From positions 124,001 through 188,000 of the forward strand of contig CAJQUW010016870.1 in the NCBI GenBank assembly GCA_907163375.1: a stretch of 64,000 nucleotides of DNA. The letters run 5' to 3'. Under the pieces are notes generated by a model that searched no databases, was not told the origin of the DNA, and saw only the letters and a program-made list of their open reading frames with translations. The position numbers and the translations under genes are program-made. This document shows, one piece after another, positions 14,301-29,300 of this stretch. Numbering within the stretch: position 1 is the first letter of the stretch; the number at the start of each line of letters is the position of its first letter. The stretch is from Prostheceraeus crozeri (taxonomy: Eukaryota > Platyhelminthes > Polycladida > Euryleptidae).

Positions 14301-17300
14301 TTTGTAGAGAATGAACATCGGACAATAACAGACAAAGGCTTCTTTCACGCCCCAATCTACACCGTCAGACCGATCTGTTTCGTTGCTAGCTACCAAACAA
14401 GCAGAAACACATGTGAACGTGTGCGATTTCAGCATGATCTGCATGATGATAGTGGAAGGAAAAACAGCATCTCAATTACTCATCTTTGATGTGTGCAGAT
14501 AATATCAAAAGCGTGCAAAAATCTTTGGAAGGAATTTTACATTAAAGATCAAAAGTCCTCAACGGTGAAGGTGTGCCTAGACATGTCTTGTCTGTTCGAA
14601 GTTATTTTTAATATCGGCATCAGTTAGGACAATTAAAAATTATAATGGAAAATCGCATAATCCTGAAACGAAAAATGAATATTTACATGTATATTATACA
14701 TAAATCTTTATTATGGAAAATACTATATTGAGTCCCAAGTCTGCATCATTGATTCACATGAACACTTGGTTCGAGATTTTTCACAGCAATTATTTTCTTA
14801 TTTGCTTCCATTTAGATAATCTAATGCTTCAATATTATTAACAGTAAAATAATCAATTATTCAAAAAAATTGACTAAAATAATTATTCAATTTATTGTTA
14901 TTATTACTCATTCAAATTTCTGTAGAATCGCATTACTGATACCATTCGTTAAATCACAATATCGATAACCTTATTCTTGAATTGGTACAATCGGATAATG
15001 TACAGAATTTTTGAGTTTCATGATTGATGATTTTAACGATGATAAAAAAAAATCAAAATGTAATAATCTAATGGATCATTATGGACCAAAAAATCAATTC
15101 AATCCCCATTTATTTAATATTAGATGTAAAACAGCGTAACTGTCAATAATGCCAGTTGTGCCATAACCTTCATTGCGAAATCATCTGATTTATTTGAAAA
15201 TTGAGTTGCTGAAAAGCATAATTCAATAATAGATTTTTATGAGTGCTGGAGGATTGCATAAATCAATATCAAACAAAAATCGATCGATGTTGCTTGTATG
15301 ATTACAATCGAAACAGACCTGAAAAATGTTACTTGTACATTTTTCATGGTTTAAGTATGCACCGCGCATACAACAAATTTGTATTATATAAGTATTATTC
15401 TGTATATATTCACAAACATTAAATCAAATGTCATGTGCAGAGGTTTATGAAACAGACTGTAGCAACAGCTCTGACCTGAAGTGGATTGCGACTTACTAAT
15501 CTAAGCATCGGGAAACTGAAATTTAAGCGCAGATTTTAGGGTCAGATATTTTCATTATCTGAGCTGGTAAATTCTACTACCATCCTCCGTGATGCACGAA
15601 AGTAAATGCTGGTACATCAATTTGATACAAGAGGTATACAATGATTTAGATATAACTTAACAGAAGAGAAACTTTCCGGGATGAAATTGAACTACATCCA
15701 AATAATAGCGTGAATGATTATATTAACTGACATCAATACCTTAAAGAATAGTCGCTCGCACTTGGGTACTAAGGAAATGAGCCCATTTCTGAGGTGGTGA
15801 CAAGCTCGCGCCTCCCACAGTTTTGTTAAAATATGCGCGTCATTCTCATAAATTCTTTGAATATGTATTCTTAAATATACCTGCAGGCGTCATGTTCATT
15901 TCGTCAACTTGAGGATGACCGATTCACTTGGTAGGGGATTATTACAGACACCACTTTCAGAATATATGGTGGAGCATTATGGATGCAGCAGCGTGCATTT
16001 TGGCGTAAATTCCATTCGAAGTGATCCCGAATGTGCAATTTCTCAATGTATTATCATTCATAAACTGAAAATTATGTTGATATTCACAACTACTAGTAAG
16101 TTATAGGCGTGCACCGAAGAAATTCAAAATTTTCGGCACTCGGCCAAAATTGGAGCTAAAGTCAATGACGTTAACTTCATAAGGTTAATTCAATGAATAT
16201 TCAATGTTCAATAATTCAATAGTCATTCGTGTGTAGACATTCCGTGTGTATGATTAATGTAATGCACTAATGGGAAAAGTGAATTTTGTGAAGTTGAGCA
16301 ATGAGTACAACTTCTTTTCGCAACACGACAAGCTGTATATGAGTGACTTCTTTCCATGGAACTGTCATAAAATGAAAGCAAACAAGGATTAACAAGCTAA
16401 TCAATATTAGCAAAACATCGGAAAGGATCGTTTTTCAAGCTATGATTATTATGAAGGAGGAGTAATTGCTCCCTTCCCGTCGGGCTCTACTAGAACAAGT
16501 GCTTCGGAGAACCGCTTAATAGTGGCCCTACTAGGTCTCGCCTCGAATTATCTAGAAATTTTATTCACAAGTCGATTTCTTCATCTTCACCGGCCTCTCC
16601 AGGGATCAAATTTTGGTAGAAATGTTGAGAAGAGCGTGAGATACAAGAAGGGATGTCGAGAAGATCAGACCTCTAAAGACACAAGTTATGCTCGTGATGG
16701 AGTGGTACTTGAAGAAACGATGGACGTCTTCCCTTAGTTTTTTCGTCGCAAATCGTTGATTCAGGATCAAATTGTTATTGATAAGTGAAGACTCCTGCCT
16801 TATCTCCATATTTCCTATTTCAGCTCTCAAAGAGATCTTAGAATTTTGGAGGATGTTCTCGAGACATTTAGACCACTTGTATTCTTGGTCTCCTGTGGAT
16901 TCCTCGAACCTCAAAGAGATTGAACCAATTTTTCGGTACCTCTATGATTGAGTTTCTTGAGAGGTGTGTGGCTCGAGAAAACCTTGCCGAGCTCAGCCGC
17001 TTATGCGCACGCACATGCACTGTCTTAAGCCAAGCCGACGCCCCGACTAGTTCGGTTATAGCAGCCTTATTCAAGTAGCATATTTTCTATTCACACATTT
17101 GAAGAAAATCAACATGACTATATTGGTCCCAATGAAGATCACATTATAATCAAAATAGATGCTTTACTTTGAAAGCACAGCTGCCGCTATGGGCACGCTC
17201 TCTCGGGTCCTGTCCGGTCGTGTGCGGAGCCACGGAGTCGAAGCAGGACACTCTGACCTCTCTGGAACCAGTTTGCAAGAGAAATTTAATGCACAGAAGC

Positions 17301-20300
17301 AGTTCATACAATGAGACTCGATTACAAGGACCTGACGGGTTTCTATATAGCTCCTACATCACATCTCATTCCATGGATTATGACTATGAATAGTCCGAGA
17401 GATACCGACATTTTCTTCATAACTTCGCGCACGAGCTTCTTGTTATTTTTAATTGGTAGATTGTCACCCAACATCAGTAAAACGACAGTTCTTAAGCTAC
17501 AACTTCAGTAGTCTTGCAAGTTACGGAGGGTCAGACATCACAAAATTCCATTGGTTTACATAGATCTAGGGGCTTCCGAGTTTGGTGTACTTAATAACGC
17601 AATGATCTTATATTCATTTAATCACTCAAAATGAGATTTGTCTTGAATATGATTGCACTTTTAAGGCAGACATCTTCCAGGAAAGGCAGAAATGTGATAT
17701 TCCTCATAGGTTGTCACATGTCATTGTCATGTCCTCGTTGCAATCCGGGCGCTAGTTTGGCTGGATTGCACTTAAAGATAATGAAAACGTCATAACAACC
17801 TATATTATTGATGCAGATAAGCAAACAGACTGCCCTGATCACAAAATTTATTATATGTACAATAATACGCTTTATTTAATGAAGACTAATCTGATTATTA
17901 CACATGTAGCTTATAAAATTATTTGAAATGCTTTAGTATCTTAAATTGTTGGGAAGAAATGATAAGAATGACCTAGGGTGATTTGACTTAGGGTTCATTG
18001 GTCTTGATGACATTTTGCGTACTAGGCAAGTACTTATCGAATATAATCAAAGAGACAAAATGAGAGATTTCTGATGCAAAATTGATAAAAAAAATAATAC
18101 TTTAAAAGCGATATTGGAAAGCAACAAATCTTCATAAAATATTGAACAATGGAACCATTTTTATAGTGGAATGGAACTATGTTACGCTGTAACCAACAGC
18201 TTTTTATTAATGCTGATAGGCGCGTGAATGCACTGGAGCAGACATAACGCAGATAATTCAAATGAAGGGGTAATCAGAAACACAATGATAAGTGAAGGCT
18301 ATTCTGATTTATATATAGCTTAAAATAGAACCATGACCGAAGACTGATTGTCAAAAATGAAAGCATTAGTGTTACAAAAGAGATTCAACACGAATTACCT
18401 TGACAAGCTCATAGGGAAAACGCTCATGGAAAATCCTGTTGATTCGAGCTCCACCTGATAGTTTGCTTGTGTCTACTTTTGACCCACTTCCTTCAATAAC
18501 TTTCTCAAACTCGTCCGCGAATCCTTGCATCATTCTGAAATATAATACTGTTGATTTTCTCTAGGACAATAAACTTCTTTGATGAATGTGAACCTCTAGC
18601 TGACTAGGATATCGTTTTATTGATTGAGCTATTAGAACGAATTACACAGCTACATGTACATGTAGGTCTATTGAAGCATTCCATCGAAAAATTGTAAAGC
18701 TTCCTGAGAAGCTCACCGAATTCCAAGTAGCAAGCGAAGAATAGAAATGATATTGTACATTCCGTGATTATTACTATCTTTCAAAGTAAGCGTGTAAATG
18801 GACAAGACATCAAACTACAGTGAAAATGGGTTTCTTTGACTAATGATGATGACACCAATGACGTAAATTCACTGCATATGTAGATGAAAGATACTTACTG
18901 CACCATCGCTCTTGTCTTCATATGAGGGTCATCAGGACTGAAATTCTTGAATTCCTCAACTTCCTTCTCCATCCCAAGAAGTTGAGCTTGAAGCTTATTT
19001 CTCAAATTTGGCAAAGTTTCTCGGATATGATTCGTCAATTGCTGATTGAGTACTTTCTGAAGATATGGAGTCCCCATGCGATCAGCCATATGTCTGAAGA
19101 GCAATTTCTTCACATTGAATGGAATGCTTACATTATAGTTTCAATACAATCGATTCAAAAAGCCGCATTTTGCATCATATACGTAGATATCGTACATGCT
19201 AGGTCTCCTATTATTTATGTGGATACACAAGCTTCAGTGCCACCCTATAAACTAACTTTCACATTAGATATCAACAAGCTTCTAAAACCTAAGAACAATG
19301 TGCAGTCTAGTTTTAAATACTAGACTGCATGATGAATTGAGATGAGATTCCGATCCAAAAGTAAAACGAATTAACAGAAACATATAGATTTTTTATATTT
19401 AGTCCCCGGTGCGTCCGCATTATTATTCAAATATTTATTGAAATGACAGCTTGCAATTGTGGTGCTACTTTCATTAGGCCGAAAACTAGCGCTGAGGAGA
19501 TGAAGCGCAGAAATCCGCGGACAATAAAAGCAAGAAAGAAGTAAAAGAGGAAATGTCATGCAATCAGTGAAAACATCTGGTGTTTGAAGATATTAGGTAT
19601 TCCGATGAAGTTATTGCGTTTGGAACTACTTGAAGAAAGGTCATGTCTTTCAACGATGGTTCAGAGATGGAGTTGCCCAGCGGCGGAGTATTTAGTCGCA
19701 ATCAGAGCTGTAGCTGCTAAAAAACGAAGACTCCGACTTACTACATGTATTAAATTCAGAAGCTTCTCCACGCTACAAATTTTGACAGACAAATGCATTC
19801 CTGATTAGTTTGAAAGCAATAGATCTGTGTGTGAAAGAAGCACCTAGCACATGCACGAACATGCTTCTCTCGCATGTCGCTAGAATCTTCACAAAATCAG
19901 GACAGCTTTTGCTGCCTTCCTATCACTAGCAATGAAATGATGATACTAGCAGTTGCTAATCGAAAATATTTGAGGCTATTCTTCTTAAAAGTAGCAGCAC
20001 GTAGAGAATTGCATTTTGATTGGAATTGTCGTTCTTCAGTATTTGGATGTAAACAATTGAATATATAAAATGGAATACAACAAAAGTACACGTACAACGG
20101 AATGTGCATTATATTATTTGAAGATAGTCACGTTTTTAACAGAAAATTTAAATATTTTTTCGAAGTTTATTCTCCTTTATAGCTGTCGCATGAGTGAAAA
20201 CTACAAACCAACACTTGTGTTCGTTCGGAATCGTAATCAAATGTCAAAAGCAAGTCTGGTCTTATGAGCCATATCAGAGACACTGAAATCCGGTACATCA

Positions 20301-23300
20301 ACGTGCTGCTTTTGACTGAAGTTTGACCTTCTCACTGTGCCATCATCGCAGTTTCATTTGTAGTTGCTTGTTAAAAGACAACTGCAGACTAGAATGACAT
20401 TGTGACTTGAATAGTTAGCTTTTGTACTCATTACGTAATGCTTTTTCCCCATTACTAATGACAAAGGCCTAACGATTCTATCGGTGCCAATGAAACCTCC
20501 TCACAGAATCCCTCACATTAACGATACAGTTGTGAAATTAGGTCAAAAATAATAGTAATCTGGCTATTTCTGCTTCAACAAAGTATTTCATCTTTCCAAT
20601 GACTGTTTATCGGAAATGCTGCTAGATAGTTTATTTGACATGAAACAAACCTGAAAAATTGTGAGCAATATGAATGCAATATCATGACTTCAACCATATG
20701 TGGCATCAGTCTCTCAAGTAATACATTTAGATTTCAGAATAAGACAAGAATATTAAAATATTTTCTAGCAAAAAGCGGTCCCTTTGCACAATTCATCAAC
20801 GAAATGGTTATGTAAATCATGCAAATTCAACTTTTCTGTGCTAGCAAAAAAAATAGATAAAATACTCTGTTTTCCTTTGAAAGCGCTCTTATTGAGCTGT
20901 CGTGCAAGTGCTTGAAAACAAGGTAAGAATTCTGTCGGAGCACCAATTATGATAATCACTCTATCCGGAACATGGTAGCTATAAGAGCAATAAAAAGCAC
21001 TGCATGTTCAAAATTTTGTCTAATTCAGTAAAATATAAAATTGAAGGCCTATTCGTCGGATAAAATACATCTACTTCGACGATTATCAGGCGCCGTTATT
21101 GCTATTAACAAAATGATTAGAGGAAGGTATTTTCAGACGATGTGTCTGGAAAATGAGCGGGGACCCGTGCTTAGAAGATGTCCGGAGACGTGTCCCTACC
21201 CGGGTTCCCTGTCGATTCCCATCGTACAGGAATTTATCAAATGATGTATCTAAAACGACTCTCTCTTCGAACAATTCACATCTTAAAGGAAATGAGGTCA
21301 AATAAGTGAGCACCCAATGCAAGAACCGGAAAATTCGAAAAATTCACTTTCGGAGGAAATAGAATTTTATGCATCAAGTATCCCCTGTCGCAATAAATAC
21401 TCTACGACTTGGAGTTTTGTACATAACTCATGATTAACTCATTTAGGAGTTAAATTAACTCGATTAGGGATTTGTTATTTTATCTCGTAGTATCTAAAAA
21501 TAACATGAAGTCACTTTGTCGCTTCTTTGCATGCAATTAATGGATTCTCAGCATGTGCGCCTAACGGCAAATAATTTTGATAGTATTGAAATTCATCTTG
21601 AGTATTTAATTAGCCTGAATTCACGCTTTGTAAAAGCGTGGAGGCAAACTGTAAAAAGATTACTGTTAAAGCTTGAAATTGATAACTGATCATAGGACAA
21701 GTCACGAGGCTATAGCACGCATACACTAAAATCTAGTAAGTAGTGAGAAGAGTGTGAAATACAATAAGACAAGCCAAAAAGGTATAAGACGGATAAAAGG
21801 GAAGAACAAGGACGTTAACGCGGAATCAACTGATTGTCAAACAAGTGCTCCTTCCCATGGGCAGAACGGATATGCCACTGGGGGAAACGGTTAAAGAAGC
21901 ACGTTCCCCAATGATGTCAAGATGACAGCAGTGACTAGAGCGTGCACGCTCTAGAGTGAAACCATCCTCCGCAATCACAAAACATCATCTGCTCCACAAT
22001 AAAGGTCAAGAGACTGATTCCGCATCATCTAACAGTGCTGAACAAAATTTCAACTGAAAATAATCGACGCAGTGTGTATCCGTCTGAAGTCCCTCATCAA
22101 TGGTTTGAACAAACACTGTAGGTGTGCAGAAAGAGCACCTGCATGACTGTCAACTGATTCCTCGTGACTTGTCCTGTGAATAATTATCAATTTCAAACTT
22201 TCAAAATTGTAATGTATTCTGCCGTTTGCCTCCTAAGAGACAGCGTGAACTCGGGCTAAGTAAATACTCAATATGAGCTTCCGGATTTTCAATGTCAGTG
22301 GATTATTGCTTAATGGCTAACTTAAAGCTTCTAATGACCATCAAACTAGTATACTCGTACTTTTAAGAAATCAATATTCAATTACTGATAATATCAGCAA
22401 TTATTCATCATTATCAAAGTCGTCGGATTATCAAAGTCATAGTCAGCCGAAGCAGTCAGCGATTTGCAATCAATATAAGTACGTGGCACATGAGGTAGCA
22501 CAAACTTCTCAAACTATTCTCACCGCTGCAACATCTAAGGCATAAACTAAGTTGAGTTGTGATTTCTTCAAAGGCATGTTTTGCGTTTCCTGCCTATATA
22601 ACAACAAATACGGATTCTCAATAGCCGAAAGTCGGTACAGATGCGAATATCAATGTTGGAATTTGCTGTGGTGGGTGTACGTTTCGGAATTCTACACATT
22701 CGATCAATTGACCTTTTGTTATTTTTGGCTTCATGTGCTAGATTTTAAGTTTAAGATTTGCTTGATATTACAGAACTTTCTTTTCTAATTCATTACTTTG
22801 AAAGGTCGTCATGCTCTTCGTGTGGGAACTGATGATAGTTGAGGTACATAGAGGAGCTTATCTTTAACTCCTCCTTTATTTAAATGTATGCATGACTATC
22901 GAATAAAGTTGATTACAACTATTCCATTCCATATACCTGTAGGCGCTGTGAGAGAGGAAAAACTTTCTTTCAGCTGCCAACGCTGCTTTGATGTCCTTCC
23001 GTCCATCAATATCCCTTTGAGATCTATTCACAACACCAACATAGCCTCGACGAAGTGGTAGATGCTTGTTTTCAAGGATGTCTCGAGCATCTGTGCCATC
23101 GTCCATCAAGTCCAATTTCGTAATAACACCAATCGTGCGGATTCCGTTTGGGTCAACCTGGAAAGCAAGTTTGAGAGTTCTGCAGTGCACATACCGGTAA
23201 TCAAAACTGCATGGCGTTATCAATCAAATAAATAAAAAATATATAACTCAATCAACGCATTGTATCTATCTGCCACGCACTTCGTGAAAATCTAAATCAC

Positions 23301-26300
23301 AATCACTTGAATTTGAGGTTCTAGATATGCGGCGACAAAGGAACCGCTGCTTAAGTGCTCCCATATAGTAGAACTAATTCGTCAATACAATTGCAACTCG
23401 AAAATCAATTCCTTGATTTCCTTGAAAATCCATGGAGATATCTACAGTGATCACACTGGTCGATGTAATGAAGACCTATTTCATACTACCTTAACGGATG
23501 CAGTGAACGTTAATAAACGGTTGCCTTTTAACACTCAAGACAATTTCAATTGATACATTATGTCGCTGACAACGCTCAATAAGAGAATCTGCACGCTATT
23601 ATATTTCGATAGGAATAATTTATCAAGTATACCAATTAAAAATGTCACTCGCATCTACGCAATGCTGAGAAATTGATTAATTAAAATTGACATTTAAAGT
23701 GCAGCTTTGCTTCCACTGCATTGTGTTAACGAATCATGGACCTTTTTCACATACTATGTATAAAGATTAAGAGGCTTAATACATTTTGAAGGGAGGATGC
23801 AATAAAATTTGAAATGTTGCTTTTATCAAAGTAATAATTAGATTACGACATTTCGTGTTGCTTCATTCCTCACATGCAACTATGATTCAGCACTTAAGCG
23901 TGAAACTAAGCCTGCTAACGAACGTGAGTTAAGAAAAAACATGTAAAGCTTGGAAGTGACGGCAACTACGGTGTTGTACGCTAAAACACAAATATCAACT
24001 GAGGATGTGACTGACCAGGATTGAGAATACTCATGTAATGGTGACAATTTTCACTGAATTTAAGAACGCGAGCAGCGACTATGTATTCATCAGCTACATT
24101 CCAGGCAGTGTCAGATCAGATTATGATTATGCAAACTAACCAGTGGGCATGGGATTTGACAGCTCCAAATGAGCTGTAAATCACATTTTCAACATATTTT
24201 CACCTACTTGCTCAGTTGATAACTTACTACCCGGTTTTGAGTCCTTGTTGTCTCATAATTGGGAGTTGCACGAAGTGATTCATTTTGATAATTGAGACTT
24301 AATGATTTTGTGGTTTCATTTCATTCTCACATTCTTTCATTTCATTCTCAAGTGCGGTTAAAACACCATGGAAGTTATACAAACGAATAAAACAACGTTT
24401 TCAAACCAGTTGTTCAAATGGAATCGCGCATGTACATTTGAATGATAATCATGATAATTAACAAGCATGAAAATCTGTACGATGATTTTGCTCTCACCTC
24501 TTTCGCTATTTTCAAAGCATCGGAATTTGCCAAATCCGTATTAGCAGGAGAAACAGCCAATATGAGACAGTTCTCTTGTGATATAAATTCAAACAGCATG
24601 CCACGAATCTGCATCTCGATATCATGAGGTTGGTCACCGACGGCTACTTTTGTCATACCAGGCAAATCAATGAGAGTTAAATTCAGCACTAAAATACAAA
24701 ACGTATACGGTCACCAATTTCCAAGAAAGAAAGTGACTCATCAATAAGAACAGATAACATTTAACTCACAGAAAATGCGCTGATTAACGAAATTATTGAA
24801 ACAATTTTTTTATCACAGGATGACCGGTGCTACATGAAGTATCAAAAAATCTAGAAATGTATTGTAATTTTTCGTGCAATAATGAAGTTGTTATGTCAAC
24901 TATATTCGTTTTGTATATAAAGACAAAGAGTAATCAAATCAGCGCTTAGCAGCGTGTGTGCCTCTCTCGAGCCAGTTTCAATACACACCGTTAAGCGAGA
25001 TGGCATCGAATAACATCTTCGAATAAATTCAGGTTCAAGGAGCTGCCACAGCTCCATCAGTCTCAAGCTAAGTAGCATGGTTCTAGCACTCTCCGATCTA
25101 TCTCTTCAGACTTGTCAAACCTACACTTCCTGGATTGGAGACAGATCTGGTGTGTAGGACAACCATGAGTTTGCACGTTTGAGCTCCATGCAGCCGCAAT
25201 GACAGTTGAGGAGCGATGATATCTAGCGATTTCTGTATTTACCAGAGTAGCAATCATTGGCAGCACAGCCATTTTCATGTATCTTCCGTCTGTTTATCTG
25301 CAGTCGTTCATATACCATGCCAAGTACCTCCCCACAGCATTATATTTCCGTCACCGTATATGCAGCGTTCTTCACCACAGCATGGAGCAAAACGTTCAAC
25401 ATGACCGTCAATAGAGTGAATCTTCATTCATCCATTCATATGATTTTCTATCATTTTCGATTATTCCGACAAAGATGGAATTCGTGCCACGCAACTCATC
25501 TCCTTCTATGTTCTATACTCAGCTAGTTACACAGCTGGTCGTCCAGATTTTACACCAGCTTATCTCAATCTCCGATATGCAGTTCGAACGCTGCAGTCTG
25601 CATTCGCAACGATCTTCCAGTGTACAATTAGCTGACGTAAATATGCTTCTCTGACGTCATAACTACGCGTGCACCTGCAGCTTTGAAAATCTAACTGGTC
25701 TCCCAAATCCTTTTCTTTTCCACGTTTCTTTCTTACAGCGACAGCATCACCTCCTGACCCTTAAAATGTTGAACTCTTCATCCACTGAGAATCACTCCCA
25801 GCCTCACCTTCATAAACTCCCTTGGTCAAGCCTACGGCGAAAACTTGGTAAATCAATATTTTTACTTCGAATTTGCGGCAGAAATGTCACTTGGCCGGAC
25901 ATTAATTTTAGGGTTCCTAACTGTCGATCAATAAGTTGCAAAATGCATTTGAATAATGAAAACACGAAAATGTACAACTCACCATGAGGAGAATACACCC
26001 TTAGATTAATCGGTATAGATGAAATTCCTTTGTTACTACCCGTTATACGATCAGTTTCCGCTTCAATTTCTTTTCTGACTTGGTCAAAATCGGTAAATTT
26101 CTTATTTTTGCAATGTAGAAACTCAGCATATTCTGTAACAAAAAATTGCCTGATGAAATATGTTGATCGTTATCGGAAGTAATCTTAATTTATCTATAAT
26201 ATACATTTACAGTCGAACCCGCTTACCATAGTGGGAATTTAGAAAAATATGACAAGCAGGTCGCGCCATCAACCGAACAGGTTTTTGTAATACATACAAT

Positions 26301-29300
26301 TAGGTCTATTTAATTTAATAAGAATTATTTTGATTAAGATTACACTAATCTCGATTTTTGTCGCTTAAATGCAATAAAAGCGATTTGTCGGTCCGCAATC
26401 AGGCATCAACTTGTTGAATACAAAAATACAACAATCAAACCTACAGTGTGTGGGAAGATCCTAAAAAGAATATGTAATGATTTCAGAGCCTCATTGATTT
26501 AACAAAATCATCATTTATATTGTAGCAATAGGAAAATGTTTTGCTTCCACAACAGTTCATGATATAAAAAGGCTGTGAAATTGAAGTAGGTAATGTAAAT
26601 CTGGTGCGATTGCGCTAATATGTTGATGAAATCATAATATTTACAGTTGATAAATAAAATACTTAATCAGACTGATAAGAGTGCCTGTATAAATTCACTT
26701 TCGAAGCTTTTTAGATTGCTTTATAATATGATTTCCGAAATCCAGTTTCAGTTTGATATGACTATGTGTCATTGCCAATTCTCTAAATAGACAAACAAAG
26801 CCACTACTGGTGCGAATAAATACATGCAAATGGGCACCAACCTGTTTGATAGTTGATCAATTGCAAAACCAGGGGTCTTCTCGTAACGATGCCGCTGCCA
26901 CGAGGAAGAAAATCTCTGAAAACGTGAAAAATCATGAGGCAATTCGTTACACAATCAGCGATGCTACTAACATTTTCATAAAGAGTCGCAGATGTCGAAT
27001 GGATAAGACCATAATGCAATTAATCGCATTGAATGCTTATGTCAGACTACAATACTCTTATGATATTGCTTACATGTGCATTAATATCACTATCGTGATA
27101 ATTAAATGATCTAGAGCTCTTGAATGATCTTAATACAGCAGTCGCCATAATCGAATGAACGTGTAGCACTATGGTGCAGCATATGTGCAGCAATCAAGGG
27201 GAAAGTTAAACGCTAAATGAAGAGCATAGTTCTGGTGTACGGCAATCTGCTGATTCAAAAAAAGTGAGGCATTGGACACAAATTAAGTTAAACCAGACTG
27301 CGGTTTCTAGACGTTTGCTGATACATGAATATGCTGCTGATTGTTTATTGTCAATACCATCTAAATTGATTAATTGCGTGTTCAACATTCCAATTTCATC
27401 GACTCTTATTGACAATATATCAACGGCATTCACAAATATCAGAATCATTGATAAACAAGACAATCTGATCAGACATAATCACCTCAGATTTCCAACATAA
27501 CTTGGTCAACCTAATTGATTGGCTATCCATATTGACTGCTTGATAAAGAAAGCATCTAACCGCTTGTTTCTTATAGTGCATCTAAAAAGAGCTAGTACAC
27601 CTTCCCATGCTATTTTCATGGCGTAATGCAGTTTCATACGCCCGATTTTGTTTTATTGTTATCCTGCCTTTTGTAACGCTCCTAAATATTTACTGAAACG
27701 ACTTTCAAGTGTTGAAAAAAGAGTTTTACGTATTATAGATGATTGTGAATACACTGATGAGACTTTATTTGCAGTGGAGACCGTACGTGTAAGCTCTTCA
27801 ATGATGTTATCTTGAATCCTGACCATCCTCTTCGTGAGTTTTTTCTTGACCGTAAAGTCTGCATATCTACTAGGAACGAATGTCAATTGAAACGTCCGAA
27901 GACACAGACTGAACGCTTTTTAAATTCTTATATTAGGCATTGTCCGTGATTCAGACCAAGATTTTATGTATCTTTGTATTTTATCAATTGTGTATTATTT
28001 ATTATGTGCTCGCCGCCCTCGTGAGGAATAATAAAGATATTTCTATTCCAGTCTAACTTGGTTAAGCGTCAGTTTTGGGCGTCGAATAATGAACGGCAAT
28101 CTTGAGCATTTGTTTATGACGAGTCGTCAATGTGGGTCAACCAGTCACGTAAGAAAGCAACAACTTCGCATGCACGGTCTTCTCACACAAAGTACATGCA
28201 TATAAATGATAATGAATCTCAGCACGCACCACAAAGACAAGTACATAATTCAGTACATGAGGGTCTAGTTTTTGAAATAATCTATTTCAATCATCCAATG
28301 GATACCCTTTGGTTGGTATTCTAACGAAAATGAATTACCATGTGCAAAATTATTGCGAAATATAATGATTATGTCGAGTGTCTGCAAAAAATCTGAGACT
28401 CAACAGCAGGACTTTTAGGACTTCTTCAGACCAACATTTAGCACTTCTTATTGAACGATTATAATAATTTAACGCAGCCACTCACATGCTCTTAAATTTC
28501 CGGGTAATTTATCTTTTTTACATACTCGTTTTTACTCTTCTTCATCTTGTGAACTGTGCTGTTTAAGGTCGTGAAATATATTTCTAGGAAATTTCTCAAA
28601 TAAAAGGCAATATTTTTTCAATAAAGTCAACTAGCACTTTGGGCAATTTTTCATTATCTTGATTCCTTAATTCTAAAAGTGTTAAAAACAATAAATGCAG
28701 CAATTTACAGAACCCTACAATCAGATTCTTCCCCCCCCCAATCCATCCGTCTTGGCGGAGATTTAGTTAGTTTGGCGGCAACTATTTTCAGCATTTCCGC
28801 CATAAGAAATGCTTTGTTCACTCATACATTTAGCACGTTTATATTAGCTAGGCTAACCCGATATCGAAGTCTCTTTAAAATGAGTCATTCATTACTTAAG
28901 TGGAATTAGGATATCAAGATTTTAAATCTGTAGCATTTAGTAAAGAGCTTTGCAATAGGGAAATTATTTACTTGAACACGCTACGTACAATTTGATACAA
29001 AACATTTTCACAAAAATGCTACAAATATAATTCTAGGTTCAATAACTGATTAAAATCACATTTGAAGAATATGTATCTTGCTCATCACGATGCATTTGGT
29101 CAAGTTATATTGATTGATTGAATAGAACATAGGCAAGCATGGGTAAACACTTACATCTAAGTTCGACACATAGATAACAACATTTTTACAATCAAAATAG
29201 ACATCCCTTTGTTGTCGGATTATTTGCAGGATTTCCGTCAAATGACGGAAAGCTCAACGACCAAAATAGCAGATTACAGTCGAATATGGGAATGAATATA

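Larger units (their letters stand above)
2303..18399 (-). other. Dynamin intron 7 (16 kb)
   Basis: The largest intron in the window. It contains the 30-bp perfect inverted repeat at 2770-2856, a 22-bp palindrome at 3701-3722 and the decayed LINE at 7130-9350. A GC-richer block at about 16460-17300 is coding-like in places, but I could not assign it to any family. The remainder, including small open frames at 5.0, 6.3, 11.1 and 12.3 kb, shows nothing I can support as genes. Confidence 0.6.
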
